A DNA stretch of 64,000 bases from Capitulum mitella (GCA_030062745.1 CP099848.1:22942378-23006377), one strand, 5' to 3'. Numbered from the stretch's first letter, positions 47,291 to 59,300 are shown. Numbers and translations: made by a program. Notes: generated by a model from the sequence alone, not told the origin.

Positions 47291-48680
47291 GCGCGGCGCT
47301 GGCTGGGCTGGCGGCGCCCGGCGCCGGCCGGCCCGGCCGCGCCGCCCCCAGCGGCGGCGGGGGCGCTTGGACAGGGGCGCACGGGTTGGCGGCTGCAGCA
47401 GTGGCGCCGCCGAGCGTGCGCCGTGGCGGCGGGAAATGCAAGTGTGTGGCCCCGACACTAGATGGCGTCAGCGGAGGTGCTGTTCTGGTAGAAACAATGT
47501 GATTTATGGTCCATTCGTGTCGTACAGAAGTTTTCTGGGCACCATATGACGTGTTGTGTCGACATTTGGGTGTTTCCAGTCATCCGTCCACCGTTTGTGG
47601 GAAATCGGAAACTTAAGTTCGATGAAATAGGAAAGGAAAGAAATTGTATGTTTTTTTGTGACATCTACTGGCGGATGTGTCATTGTATGTCTATGAAAGG
47701 CTGCATTTTAGCATATTTTTTATTGCAGCACCAATAGTATTGATCTTCCATTTGGATTTCATGAAATCTACCATCTGCTTGATATGTGCATCGAATTGGC
47801 CCGGTTTGTGTAGCATCGACTACGTAGGCAATTCTCTCAAGGAATCTCGAAGTGTTGGCAGACTTCTCTTTCATGACAAAAAAGTGGGGTAAGGTGCTGG
47901 ATTCTCAACCCGAGTTCATTTCGTAATGCCCATTTGTATGTGCCTGAAGGCCCAGCCAAGCCATTTCGAATTGTTTTCTGGACCAGAATTGTATATTTTC
48001 CTGGCACTTAAACGTCGGTTAGTAATCATGTTTTGGATAAAAACTATGCCCTGCGCTTAAACTCAAGGGATCTTTGAAAGTTATGTTACGTGGTAATGGA
48101 CCATGGAAACATATATTGATCCATTTCGTCTGTACTGACGCTAAGGTTAAAAGATGGTGGATGTCTCTGCAGCAGCCATTTTCCCCCATATCCAGGGCAC
48201 ACTTGAGGAATAGCGTCCGTTTTGTGACGGGTCCTTCCACAGGATGCGGTTACCGTAGTGTCAGCACTGCTAACTGAAAGCGTGCAGAAACGGACAGCTG
48301 AGAACCAATGATATAAGAGCCGCTTCTCTGGGGCCGGTCTGTGTACCAAGTGGCGCGGTCTCCTGCTTTGGTGAGCTTTGAATCTCACCCATATGTGTCC
48401 TGCGAGATGAGATGTGTTTTGCGAATGGTGTTTGGTGTTACCACCCGGCGAGAAATAGGCTGAACTGTCAGTCAGTGTAGTTATTTTATAATTATCCGGC
48501 TCTACTTTGTGTTCCGTGCAGTGCATATTGTTGACCGTCTCCGTCGTTCGCATGTTAATCGTCAGCATGACATCGTCAGCGATGTCAGGCGTCAGTATTT
48601 TGCTCGGCTCTGGCTGTGCTAACGGCACCAGAATCGCAGGCGATGCCTCCGGCTAATAATAAAGAGCTCTTATTTTCCGT
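47291..48680 (+). other. Probable 3' UTR of the SOWAH gene
   Basis: After the stop there is a short GC-rich stretch and then a drop to lower GC near 47450. The first canonical AATAAA on the + strand is at 48658-48663, followed by tttttccgtgagtatt-like T/G-rich sequence; an ATTAAA lies near 48774. No conserved open frame is seen. The end of the transcript is inferred, not shown. Confidence 0.45.
48658..48663 (+). terminator. Candidate polyadenylation signal AATAAA
   Basis: This is the first canonical AATAAA after the SOWAH stop codon, 1.37 kb downstream, within aataataaagagctctt. A T/G-rich stretch follows within 25 nt. It is plausible as the gene's poly(A) signal. Confidence 0.4.
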
Positions 48681-48799
48681 GAGTATTCCACACCGTCGAG
48701 CATACGGGAACAAACGGCGCCGTCGCAGAACATGCGTCATAGAGAACGTCATCAGGAAAACAAAGTAACTGAATTAAAACAGTCATAATAATGGAATCA

Positions 48800-51700
48800 C
48801 GTGGCGGCACTCAAAGGAAGGGCAAAAAAGTATCAGTGTAGGCGTCTCAACAGTTTCGTAACATGGATGAATTTGACTGTATGTGACGTATGTACACTGA
48901 CGCCCTGGCTGTCAGGCGCCACATGGACCTCTGATGGTCGTATTGTGACTTTGTACTGTGCAGCCGGACGTGTCGCATGCTGCGCGGCTGGGCAGCTGGC
49001 AGCTGGCCAGCCACGCAGACGCACGCAGACCAGACTGGAGTGTAGATGGCGCTCTGAGAGCGCAGATGACGCAGCGCACCACTGGTGACGTGATCGAGGT
49101 CAGCTGACCCCGGCCAGGTCATTTACAAGTCAGTCGTACCTCGATGGGCGTTTACAGGAACAAATCCCAATGAGGCGCGTCGATTCCGATTCCCTTCAGA
49201 CCACAAGCCATGGACCACAAGCCAACAGGGGTCAAGGCGGCCATAGCCCCCCCCCCTGGGAGTTTAGAAATTGTAGGTTTACGCACCAGAAAATGGAAAT
49301 AATTCCAGATTTCCGGGACTTGACAATACTGGTCAAAATTCGAGAGGATGATCCGCCGGACTGTGCGGGGATTAACACGCCCACTGGAAGCAGCTACTTT
49401 TGTGCCCCCTCCTCCAACCTGTTTCTTAAAAATCTCAAGCACGGACCAGGGCTCTCCGCTGCTACTTTGTGACATTTAGGCACTTCAGTAACTCGTCGAC
49501 TGACGCAAAAAATAAAAATCGGTAGTTTTTTGGGGTTTGAAGCATTTGAAATCAAACAACGAAAATAATGGTTGTCGCAGACAAATGGCAACTTTGCGAC
49601 AGGACAAGCGTTCTACATAAGATAACCGTTTGCGCATTACCAGCCAGCATCAGTTTGGGACAGTGGCGGATCCAGGGAGGGGAGGGGATATGGGCCATGG
49701 CCCCCTTGGGCTCCGAAGGGGCCCAAGGGGAGCCTTGCTCATTCAGACTTTATTGCTCGATTCGGACCTTATTTATTTAGCAGGATTCTTGGACCTTTGA
49801 CTCTGGACGGCTTTGGAACGGTCACTGTCGAGATGATCAGTCCCGACCGGGTTTTTTATAAAACAAAATACATGGTGTCATAGCGGAAACAAGACTACGA
49901 GCACAATGCAGAACTACGAAACGGAACATACATTAGACGATGATCATTAATGCCTACCAGTGTACAGTTGAATTGTTCCGAAATATTACCTGATACATGC
50001 CACTGATGCGATTCTTATTAACCCCTGCTGCCATGAGCTATCATCCTTCATAGAAAGTAAAGGAAACTCGGGAAGGTGTCGTGAGCAGTCGCTTATAACT
50101 GAGTAGATATGGACAAACCCAACACCATACAAAACAAGAGGTATCAGGCCTGGTACCTTCAGAGAAATCATTGGTTCTAGCCATTTGCACAATGACCATT
50201 TCTGCGGCGAGATTTTGCCAAAAAACACATTACGGTGTAGCATATAACATCGTGTTTGGGTGGATTTGCGTAACATGATAACAGTCGTGCATGATAAAAT
50301 CTCGTCTAACCCCGATTCGAATCCAGATTTGTTGGTCCGCAAAGACCACAAATGTCAGTATGATGACTGACAACAGTGGCGCGGCCAGGAGGGGGCAAAG
50401 GGACCATAGTCCCCCTGGAGGTGAGGCGCCCCCTCCCCCTCGCGCCTGAGCAGACCTGGGGCCGAAAGCCTTAGTGCTTTGGACAATGTGAAGCGCCCGC
50501 AGATATAAGAATACTGTAAGCATTGAAGAAGGCTTACAAACTTCAGAAACGTACTCCGAATACCCTAGAGGGCTATGTGTACTATGAAGAGACGCCAAGG
50601 TTTGAAAGAGCGTTCATGGGCCCCTGCTAGCTTACAGGGGATTCACTGCTTGTCTGGAGAGGGCCTCATGCCGGCCTCTGGAGGGGCCTCCTTTCGGTCT
50701 GTAAGAACGCCCCTGCTGACCAGTAGAGAGAATCCCCGCCAGCTTGTAAAGGGGTCCTACTAGAGTGTAAGGGACCCCTGCTTGCCTGTAAAGGCGTTCC
50801 TGCCGAACTGACGGGTGCCCATTACATTCGTCGTTTTTCGCGGTTATCAACCGTTGTTTTAAGCCATGATGTGCATGGGCTCCGCCAAAGGGGGACGGGA
50901 GTACATCCCTCCAGTCATCTGATTGGGGGGATAACACCCCAGTAATCACCGAATGTAGGCGCTCCAATATCTGTAACCATGCTGCAGTCACCCTGTGTTG
51001 CAAGAAGAAACATGTGCGTTATTTGGGGTTGTTGCATCCTGCTGCTGAATCTGGCACTAAATTAAATGGCAACTATATAAATGTTCAAAAAGGGTGTAAT
51101 CCCAGGTAAGACTATGCATGAGGACCTGCGTACTTATGCCTGTGCGACGGCTATAGGATGTGATGGATAAAAGAAATGTCTTCAAAAAGAACACATTCGT
51201 ATTTTGTATGTTATCGAATACTTAAATTAAAATGCTGGAAACTATGCAAACTTGTGCTCCGATTTTTGTATAGTTTGTTAAAGATGAACAGGAAGGCACT
51301 GACGGAGCCAAGGGGCAGGTTTTGGAGTAATCTACGAGTTGGCATCCCCTTATCATTGACGGTCATTATTCGCGGCAGTGGCACCACAAGAAGCGACGGT
51401 GAAACCAATCTTGTACAGTGCTACGGTAGACTTGTCTCAGCGGTCAAACCTTTCTTATTTTCCGAAACGAAAACTTAGCCGTCGCAAAACTTAAACGTAG
51501 GGACGGAAGTAGGTGCAGTAGTAGTAGTTGTAGTAGTAGGTAGCAGTAGTAGGTGTAGTAGTAGGTACAGGATAAGTTAGAATGGTCAGGTAAGGTATTA
51601 CTAAGTTTGGATAGGCATTTAAAGCTGCCAAAAAACACAGGTTGTACGTAATCTGGCTAGCGAGTGGTGGCTGTCTCAGTGGTCGTTGGTAGCGTGAACG
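48800..51700. other. Intergenic DNA with hAT-like terminal sequences
   Basis: I see no gene. Three segments look like ends of non-autonomous DNA transposons: 49661 (cagtggcggatccaggg), 50374 (cagtggcgcggccagga), and the reverse-oriented stretch 49195-49260 (caaggcggccatagcccccc). CAGTGGCG...CCAGG termini with G-runs are characteristic of hAT-type elements in animals. A degenerate array lies at 50600-50820 and a GTA-rich microsatellite at about 51510-51560. Matching opposite ends and target duplications were not found. Confidence 0.45.
50600..50820. repeat. Degenerate ~30-bp tandem repeat
   Basis: Units of the type ggcccctgctagcttacagg and cccctgcttgcctgtaaagg are repeated about six times with strong divergence. 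Confidence 0.6.
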
Positions 51701-51704
51701 TCAA

Positions 51705-52662
51705 ATGCCGATTTCCTTTCGCGAGGTTGTCACCGTTCATGATTCCACGAAACGAACGTATTCCGTTTCCTGGGGTTCCACGAAATATTGTATTGCTCAC
51801 GATATGCGTGCCATTAACAAGTGCCTGATTCCGAAGAAATTTGTTTTCCCGAACATGGATGATTTTCTGTTTTCATTGTACGGCTGGAAAAAGGCAAGCT
51901 CCCTTGATATCAGGCATGTCTCCATGTCGTTCGCAAAACATGCCATCCGCGCCGTGTACCTATGGGATGCATGCAGTCATCTTACTTTCTACATGTGGTT
52001 ATGCACAGGGTACTGGGTGATATTCCGGGGGTGCGTATGTACGCTGATGACGTGCTGCTGAGTCGCGCCAATCTCGACGACCATTACACGCTTCTTAGCA
52101 CGGTTCTTGAGAAGCTGAAATCTCCGGGTCTGAACCTGTCTTCCGGTAAGTGCAGCACTGGTGTCTCCCGACCGAATTATCTTAGCCATGAGATCACGTC
52201 GGCTGGTATCTCCATAGCCCCTGACCACATCCGGTGTATCAGGGACCTCCAGGTCCCGAGCTCTTTGAAGGTAGCATAGAGGCTTAGCGGCTTCTTTTTG
52301 CGGTTCAGAAAGCTCATCCAGTCATTTTCGAGTCTGGCGACTCCTTTGGTCGATTTGCTGAATCGACAAGGTTCTGCTGAAACGGAGAACTGAACTGATA
52401 TTTTTATACCCTGAGAGACGCCCTTTTGAGTGGCCGGCCCACGCAGGGCGACCGTTTCTTGCTGAACACGGATAGATGTATTAACGGCTTTGGCCAGATT
52501 TTGTGCCAGATACAGGAAGGTGTCGAGCGATTCATTGCTTTTAGCGGCAGCAAATACAGGCACAGTCGGAGGAAGTGGTCGGTCTACGAACTCGAAGTCG
52601 TTAGCTTCATCCAGGGGCTCGCTAACAGGCGGAGCCAACTCGTACAAAGCTGGCTTCGATGA
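51705..52662 (+). pseudogene. Decayed LTR-retrotransposon pol fragment (RT and RNase H)
   Basis: A first open segment (51705-52061) contains HDMRAINKCLIPKKF and NMDDFLFSLYGWKKASSLDI, which match reverse-transcriptase blocks (R.INK...P.P..DD...L.GA..FS.LDIRH). The polymerase box follows in another frame as MYADDVLL near 52036-52059, inside 51962-52279, with downstream blocks to SLK. An RNase H-like segment (FGQILCQIQEGVERFIAFSG) lies at 52426-52662. At least one frameshift near 52000 and a stop at about 52279 separate the parts, and the RNase H catalytic Asp region reads NTDRCINGFG. No LTR, gag or integrase was found nearby. Confidence 0.7.
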
Positions 52663-52689
52663 TTTTGTCTCCCAGCAGTTCAACAATTT

Positions 52690-53560
52690 TCACATTAATC
52701 CAGTCTGACATCGCATAGTGAATAATGAGTTGAAAAGCAGCGTTTTCCTTCTCTCCCCCGGACTCCAACCATGGCAGATTTGGGTGAGATCTCGTTTGGA
52801 CAATGGTGGAAAACGTCAGCAGTTTGGAGCGGACGTTCAAAATCTGGAGACAGTCCTTGGCATTTTGTGATGAAATGGAACTGTGCGATATTCTATCGTT
52901 TCCGTCGAACAGATGGTGCAGGACGAATACATGCGTGACATTAGCAATCTCGTTTAATCCGCAGTTTCTGAAATCGAAGAGAGGAGAGCATAACGTATCG
53001 CTGTGACCTCCGAATCCAATCATCCTCTGGTGTCGGATCGGGCCAAACGCCGCGGTAACCTGACGGCTGAGGAGCCGGACAACAGAGTCGATGAGTGGCG
53101 GGAACGGTGAACAGCAAGAACCCAGAACGAGCGCCTATATTTGGTCCGAGACCGAAAACCAGCCACGGGCCGGCCGTGTCACATAGCTGCACGGCACGGT
53201 GAAGATCCCCCAGTGCTATCTAGTTCGGCACCTGGAGTAAAACTACTTCATATTTGATATATATATATATAAAATTTAAGTCACGGCCCTCTCCCGTAAT
53301 GTATGATTTTGAAGCAAAACATAAGTTACATCGCGTTTTTATCGAAATATTCAGGTGCACTTCATCCATGAAATACTGTAAAAAACGTGTAAAAATACAA
53401 ATCCCATGAGTTTAGGCCGAAATCCTGAACTTTTATAGTTTGCGTGATTGGCTTATGAGGCCACCTTTGCTATACCCCTCCAATCAAAATACGAGGCGGA
53501 AGCCCTGATGATATGATTTTATCCACACGGACCGCAGTTGGTTACGAGGGCTCCCCGATC
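52690..53560. other. Intergenic DNA without recognised gene
   Basis: Minus-strand open segments (52622-53023, 52941-53192) show no known domain. A short TA microsatellite is at about 53258-53272. Confidence 0.5.
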
Positions 53561-53604
53561 CGTTTTGTTCCCTCTTCGGCGAAATCCTGGCTACGCCTCT
53601 AATT
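53561..53604 (-). mobile_element. Terminal sequence of a DNA-transposon-like repeat (copy 1)
   Basis: On the minus strand it reads gaggcgtagccaggatttcg then ccgaagagggaac. The same core (ggatttcgcc...gaggga) recurs at 55786-55812 and 63356-63385, so this is a dispersed family. The GGCGTAGCCAGGATTT end is typical of hAT-like non-autonomous elements. The other end was not identified. Confidence 0.5.
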
Positions 53605-53879
53605 GCAACTTATTGTTGTTAACGCAAACCATTAATTTATATATTGGCTCATTTTTTGTTGAGAAAATTGCTTAAAAAAACTACCATGTTATCTTTGTAA
53701 GCCACTATGACGGAAACTTTAATGCAAAAACCGAATCAACATACCCCTCCTTAAGTCGTTTTTGTTTTATGGATTTAATCTTTTGGGAACTTAATCTTGG
53801 ACAATATATTTCGTAAAGTTTCAAGGAATGACAAATTACCTTTGCTAAAGATTTTTTAGGAAAAGGCGAATTTTTAGGT

Positions 53880-55091
53880 CGGTCTAATGATTTCTGATGC
53901 GCATAGAAGGGCCCTTGAAGCTCCCAAAGGGTCCCTGAGGCCACAACAGAGCTCTAATACGGCAGAGTCCCCCTGAGACCGCCAGGAGGGTCATAGGGCT
54001 CCTGAGACGGCCAAGATGAGGACTGAACCCCTGGGGCAGCATAGGGACACCTGGAATGTCATAGGAGTACGGAATGGGTTTCACGGGCCTGTGTGAAAAA
54101 CTGAATGCTCCTGATGCAATCAGAGGACCTCCAGGAGGGCTAATGAGACCCTGGGACGGCAAGATGGTCCCTTAGATGCACAGAAGGGCCTCTGAAACTC
54201 TCAAGGGGCCCCTGGAACCTCAAGAGAAGCCCCAACACGGCAAAAGGCCCAGGAGACCGCCACAATTGCCAGAGGGAACCCTGAGACGGCAAAAATTTAA
54301 GAGGGTGCCTAGCACGGTACGAGGAGACCCTGGCCAGCCGGAGGGACCCCCGAACCGGAACTCATCGATGACCTTAACCTTGAAAGGGGCCCTAAATGGG
54401 TCACACTGGTGTTTCTGAAATCCTGAGGTGTTTTTGATGCATTCAGAGGGCCCTGGAAAGGTTAAATGGGTCATGAGACGGCAAGATGGGCTACTGCACG
54501 GCAGATGGCCCTGAGAACCGTCAAAAACGTCGGAGAGCCCCTGCTAGGCGAAGACGATAAGAGGGCATTTAAGACGGTATGGAAGACCAGAAGTCCCCCG
54601 AGTGTGTTAGGCGGGCTCCTGACACGAAAAGGGCCCCCTGAAACTTCCAGTGAGGCCCCTGAAGCGCCAACAGAGGCCCTCGTTACGACAAGAAGGACCC
54701 TAAGACTGCCGAATATACTCCATGCAACCGAGGAAGATCCCTGATACAGCCATGGAGAATACCAGGCGTTCAGAGGGCCCGTGATACCGCACAGGGGTCC
54801 TGGAATCGCCAAAAGGTCTTTCGTGACCTGGCACAGGGCCCCTCAAGCGGCAAAAATGTTCCCCAGAGACAACAAGAGGGGCACCTAGGACAACAGAGGG
54901 TCCACTGGGACTGCTTAAGAGGGGTCATTGAGATTACTAACTGGCATTCTCTAGCAATAGGAGCCCCTGAGACAACCAGTAGGGTCCCTGAAACTACTAA
55001 GCCTTGGGACGTTCAAATGACTCCTGAAACGGCCAAAGGATTTGGAGGATTGCCAGAGGTGCCTCTATCACAGGAATAGAGAGAGAAAGAA

Positions 55092-55126
<35 letters not shown>

Positions 55127-55420
55127 GAGAGGGAGGGAGAGAGAGACAGACTTAGAGAGTCTTTGTTATTGCCTGAGGCGCTCATTAGACGCAAAAATGT
55201 CACAGGGACGACAGGAGGGAATCCGAATACTTAAGCATTCCTGAAACTGCCAGATGGGTCCCTAAAACTGTCCGAGGTGCCCCTGAAATTGCCTAAGGAG
55301 CGCTTGAGATGTCTTGAGGGACAGGTGAAATTGTAAAAGAAACTTGAGACCACCAGAGGGTCCTGACACGGCAGGTGGCCCGAGACCATCAAAAGTGTCC
55401 CTGTCCCTGTCATTGCAAAA
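53880..55420. repeat. 1.5-kb degenerate 20-21-bp satellite-like array
   Basis: Consensus is about gaggcccctgaaacggccaa, repeated roughly seventy times with heavy divergence; consecutive starts at 54636, 54657 and 54677 show the 20-21-bp step. Variants include ccctgagacggcaag and ccctgaagcgccaac. A purine-rich microsatellite (GAGA, 55078-55146) interrupts it. Confidence 0.8.
55078..55146. repeat. (GA)n microsatellite
   Basis: This is an almost pure run of gagagaga with a few ggga interruptions. Confidence 0.9.
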
Positions 55421-55499
55421 GAAGAAAAACCATAACCTAGGCTGACAAAAAAGTCTCCAGAAACCACGAGGGGGGCAGAGGAAACTTCTAGATCAGATA

Positions 55500-55822
55500 C
55501 AGACACTATATTTAAGCTGGAAGGAAGGACGCAGCCGCCCAAAATCCCGCCGTTTTTTGTCATATATTGGCCACGTTGTACAGGAACAAAACGCAAAATT
55601 TTCTCGAATAAGGTGACGTGCTTGAATTTTCTCGGCTACTTTATACGGGAAAAACGTAAAATTGCATGAACGTTTTACCCCTGGACCCGCTCGGATCAAC
55701 GTTTTTTCATGTCTAAAGAGCATATAGATGGGAGAGGGGCTGTCCGGGAGGAGCCCCGCCCTGACCATTGCCTCCTCCCTCTTGGCGAAATCCCGGATCC
55801 GTCCCCGGTCTGGGGTAACTGA
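55500..55822 (-). mobile_element. Terminal part of a DNA-transposon-like repeat (copy 2)
   Basis: On the minus strand the outer end reads cagttaccccagaccgggga, then cggatccgggatttcgccaa and gagggagg. It shares its core with the ends at 53561 and 63356. The inner part has paired phrases such as gcaaaattttctcg and gtaaaattgcatg. The boundaries are approximate. Confidence 0.45.
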
Positions 55823-57389
55823 AGATAATGAATGTACCAAAAGCAAAGCCAGTCACTGGAGATTAAGGTCATCAAAGGCCAAGCCCAGCCAGCTTGTGAC
55901 CTGATCCGGATTTGCTTTCCAAAATGTTCATTTTGATGAAATATGCATTCAAGGAACCTAATGACATGATAAAAAAGGGGAAACTGCCCAATGGACGTCA
56001 CTCTGCTTAATTGCGCCACCCCCATTACCTCGTAAATGAGACAGTTGATTGTCAGATAACTGATATTTTTTTAGACGGCATGGCTGCAGATTTCATCCTT
56101 TGTTCTTCTCTGGCAGCGTTGGAGAGGTGCGGAAGGTTCGTGAAGTTTCAATAAAATTTTGAAATAATTTTCTGGCTTGTGCTGCCGGTGTTTAACTGCG
56201 CTTTCAATACCGTGAAGCAAAACTGATCCTTTACAGTGCCTCCGTTGTAGAATTACACTTCAATCTTTTTTTTAATACCGCGGCTAGTTATGCTACGGTA
56301 GCACCTTTTTCCGACACTACTTTCTGAGTCTTATTGCGCCGGGAGAAGAATTGGTAACGAAGTGCTGATGGTAATTCCACTGTCTCAGACGTGCCTTGGA
56401 CCCATTTAATAACAGAATTACGGGGGGGGGGGGTGATTTCTGCTGCACAGGGAACACCTTGAGAGTGAGGCAGAAGCGTCTCCAGAACCTCCTAGGACGG
56501 GCTGCGGCCCTTAGCCCCACCCCCCTCCCTCCCACGGAGCCCGTTGACCCCCCGTCGATCACGCGGACCGCGGAAACTAACGTAAACCACCATTTTCTCC
56601 TTCACCACATGATCACCCCCCCTCAAATCTCGCATTGAACCCCCAGGTCGAGAATCCTGCCGACACCCTTGGAACGAGGATCTCCCACCAATTTTGCGGG
56701 TAAGCGTTTTTCATATTTTGGTCAATTCATTTAGAGTGGATGAATCGCCGCTGAACAAAAGCGCTACGCCCTCCGGAACCGGAGAGCCTCGCTGTTTTTC
56801 CCCATTGGGGGATTTAGCTGCAACTGCAAGCATTTGCTCCCAAAAAAATCCCAAGGAAGGGGAAGGGGGAGAGTGTACCCTTCTCATGCACCAAAACCCT
56901 TATGATTTTGGTGACCTTACTTCGGTGTTCGGGAAATGGAACACTGATTTATTTTCGGGCTTAAAAGGAAACATTTTCGGATCACGAGAGAGATATGGAT
57001 CCCAAGTCCATCGGACGTGCCTAAGCAGCCATGCCCATGGGACTTGATTTGTGCGCCGTCCTGTTGGGATCCGAGTATCTCATTCCACCTGTTGGAAAGT
57101 ATTGGCAGACAGAATAATAAGTGAAGCTGTTCATGACATACGGATAGTGGTTCATAATCCGTTTTACCGCCGCAAACGTAACAGGAGCTCAGTGCCATTC
57201 CTATGGCGGCGCAATAAGGCACATCATGTACCGGAAACATGGCGGGGTTGCCCTAATTGCGGCTTTTGCGGCGTCTGACTAGAAATTAAATGAATGATAG
57301 TAAGCAAAGACTGAAGTTCAAAAACACCAGATATTCTGGTAGTCAAAAAAGACCACAGAAGATATATGGGAAAGAAATAAGACTCTGTT
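55823..57389. other. Intergenic DNA without recognised gene
   Basis: It contains a G homopolymer at about 56420-56431 and a pyrimidine-rich stretch 56480-56640 that resembles the G-rich body of a hAT-like repeat in reverse. Short open segments show no domain. Confidence 0.5.
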
Positions 57390-57397
57390 AGCGATAT

Positions 57398-57627
57398 CAG
57401 GGGCGTCAATTTCTGTAAATGACTGGGGGCCGAGCCGAGGGCGCAACAACCTAACCTCCACCCAAATGTGGGTTTCTCAACAGATTTAGCCCACTTTATT
57501 TTGACTAAAGGAAATTTAGGAGTTTTTCGTTAGTATTTACCACATAAAAATTGCATTTATCCTCATTTATACGTGTATAAATATATATATATATATTCTA
57601 TGTACATATATAGTCTTATATATATGG

Positions 57628-57683
<56 letters not shown>

Positions 57684-57890
57684 GAAAGATAGATAGATAC
57701 ATCGCTTTTGACTTTATTCTTTCCTTTCTGCCCATCTCTTATCTACTCCGGCGGATTATTAGCTGCTATTACTCATTTCCCTTGAAAACCGGCAAAAAAT
57801 ATTGGGTGGGCCTAAAGCAACATTGGGTGGGCCCAAATGAAAATTGGGTGGGCCAGGGCCCTCTCAAAGGAATATAAATCTACACCCCTG
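57398..57890. mobile_element. hAT-type non-autonomous element with 8-bp target duplication
   Basis: The left end caggggcgtcaatttctgta (57398) and the reverse complement of the right end, caggggtgtagatttatatt, form an imperfect terminal inverted repeat. The flanks agcgatat (57390-57397) and agcgacgt (57891-57898) match at 6 of 8 positions, the target-site length expected for hAT transposons. The right part repeats ggtgggcc three times (57806-57854), and the centre is filled by a (TA)n microsatellite. There is no transposase frame, so the element depends on a partner. Confidence 0.7.
57581..57678. repeat. (TA)n microsatellite
   Basis: Long runs of tatata (one of about 50 nt) with short interruptions lie inside the hAT-type element. 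Confidence 0.92.
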
Positions 57891-57898
57891 AGCGACGT

Positions 57899-58121
57899 GA
57901 TGCAGTCAAAGTGCACATTCTCCCAATAATGTCCACGTGTTGCAACGATCAAATCATGTAATTTAATTCCTTATGACGAAATAAATTTAGTGCACGCAGT
58001 TGACATAGAACTTACCTTGAGTCAAAAATGTTATCAAAATTTTTGGCTCAAGATCAAGATCTTATCAAGACTTTATTTGGCTTTACGGAGGCCACTGAAA
58101 GCTGAAAGTGACCAAATGTAC
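57899..58121. other. Flank between two mobile elements
   Basis: AT-richer sequence of 220 bp lies between the hAT-type element and the LTR element. Repeated atcaag words occur near 58050. No gene is seen. Confidence 0.6.
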
Positions 58122-58282
58122 TGATGTTGGCTGTGGCTCCGTGAGCCGCCGTGGCCGCTCGGCGGCGGTCGTCGGGCTGTGCTCTGGGGCGGGCTGGTCA
58201 CGTGACTGGCCGGCCGGCTCACGGGTGACCCGGGCGGGCTTCACTGAATAGTCAGTCGAGTACCAGACCTCGCTGCGCTTCA
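58122..58282 (+). repeat. 5' LTR
   Basis: It shares with the 3' LTR the blocks gtgagccgcc.tggccgctc, ctggtcacgtgact, cggccggctcacgggtgacc, and ttcact...agtcag. It ends ...cttca. The TATA-like ataatcag present in the 3' LTR reads atagtcag here. Confidence 0.75.
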
Positions 58283-58306
58283 CTGGCGACGAGTGCGGAA
58301 CCCACA

Positions 58307-58920
58307 GTGGCGCTGATCGGAACCGCGCCTGTGCTGAGACTCTCCGAGGAGAGGTTCGGTGCGTACGTGGGGCGCCTGGAGCAGGTTTTCGTTGCGAACG
58401 ACTTAATAGTCCTCGGGGACGCGAAGGCGGTTGCTGCAGTGGAGGCCAAGAAACGCGCCGTGCGCCTCACTTCTGAGGGACGAGAGACGTTCGTTCCGCT
58501 GGAGGATCTGATGGCCCCGGCGGGAGTGGAAGAGGTGAGCTATGCCCAGCTCGTCGACGTGCTTACCAACCATTTGGAACCCAGTGAGTCCGTGATTCTG
58601 TCACGACACCGGTTCCATACGCGCTGCCGTGATGAGGACATTGAGACGGTTTCTGCCTTCCTGTCACGGCTTCGCCGCCTGGCCCGACCATGCCAGTTCC
58701 CTGCTGTGCTGATATCCTGGACGAAATGCTGCGCGATCGGCTCGTTAGCAGCATTCGTGACGAGCGCCTGGAGTCCCGGCCGCTCAGCGAGAGGCAGCTG
58801 ACCGAGCTCTGCAATTTCGATCGCGACAGCTCACTAGTCCGCAGCTGGATCTCGTCGGCCCGCCAGGCCGACGAGATCTCCAGGAGCCGGGTGAGCCCGC
58901 CCGATGAGCCGCCGTGCACC
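58307..58920 (+). pseudogene. gag (capsid-like region), frameshifted
   Basis: The segment 58307-58700 shows gypsy gag features: RFGAYVGRLEQVFVANDL, then SVILSRHRFHTRCRDEDI and VSAFLSRLRRLARPCQFP. The expected start codon reads gtg. Near 58700 the frame shifts; the continuation (DILDEMLRDRLVSSIRDERL) is found in the +2 frame from about 58708 and runs to about 58890. Conserved phrase order and length agree with a capsid domain of gypsy elements. Confidence 0.75.
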
Positions 58921-58959
58921 GCATCGCTGGCAAGGATCGGCCAGCGGCGGTCACCCAGC

Positions 58960-59123
58960 CAACTGCCCGAGGAAGACAAGTCTTCCCATGCTATCGATGC
59001 CTGGGACGGAACATTCGTCCGAGAAGTGACCTTTTCGCACGCGAGTGTGTTTCTCGCGTGCGAAAGATCGGACACACTCGTGCCGTGTGGAAGGCATCGT
59101 GGCATTGGCCGAGTGCAATGTGA
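58960..59123 (+). pseudogene. gag zinc-knuckle region, degenerate
   Basis: The frame reads FPCYRCLGRNIRPRSDLFAR then ECVSRVRKIGHTRAVWK. Two knuckles are expected. The first keeps CYRC but has lost its His and last Cys; the second keeps one Cys and the GH pair. A 13-of-14-bp inverted repeat with a 7-nt loop (59032-59066, arms tttcgcacgcgag) lies inside this segment. Confidence 0.65.
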
Positions 59124-59300
59124 CGCGGTAGAGGTGCTAACCAGCGGCGCGCAGCCGGTGGCAGTGGCGCCGTCAGCCGGTGGTCCCGCGCGCGCTGAGG
59201 AGATGACTTCCTCCGCCGGCGAATCAGCGAACGAGGCCGAGGTGGAAGAGGACCTGTATTCGCTGTTCCGCTGCTCGGGTAAACGGCGACACTTATCAAG

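Noticed and set aside
53398..53403. Matching flanks for the hAT-like ends at 49661 and 50374
   Set aside because: No opposite terminus or 8-bp duplication could be found, so only the single ends are reported.
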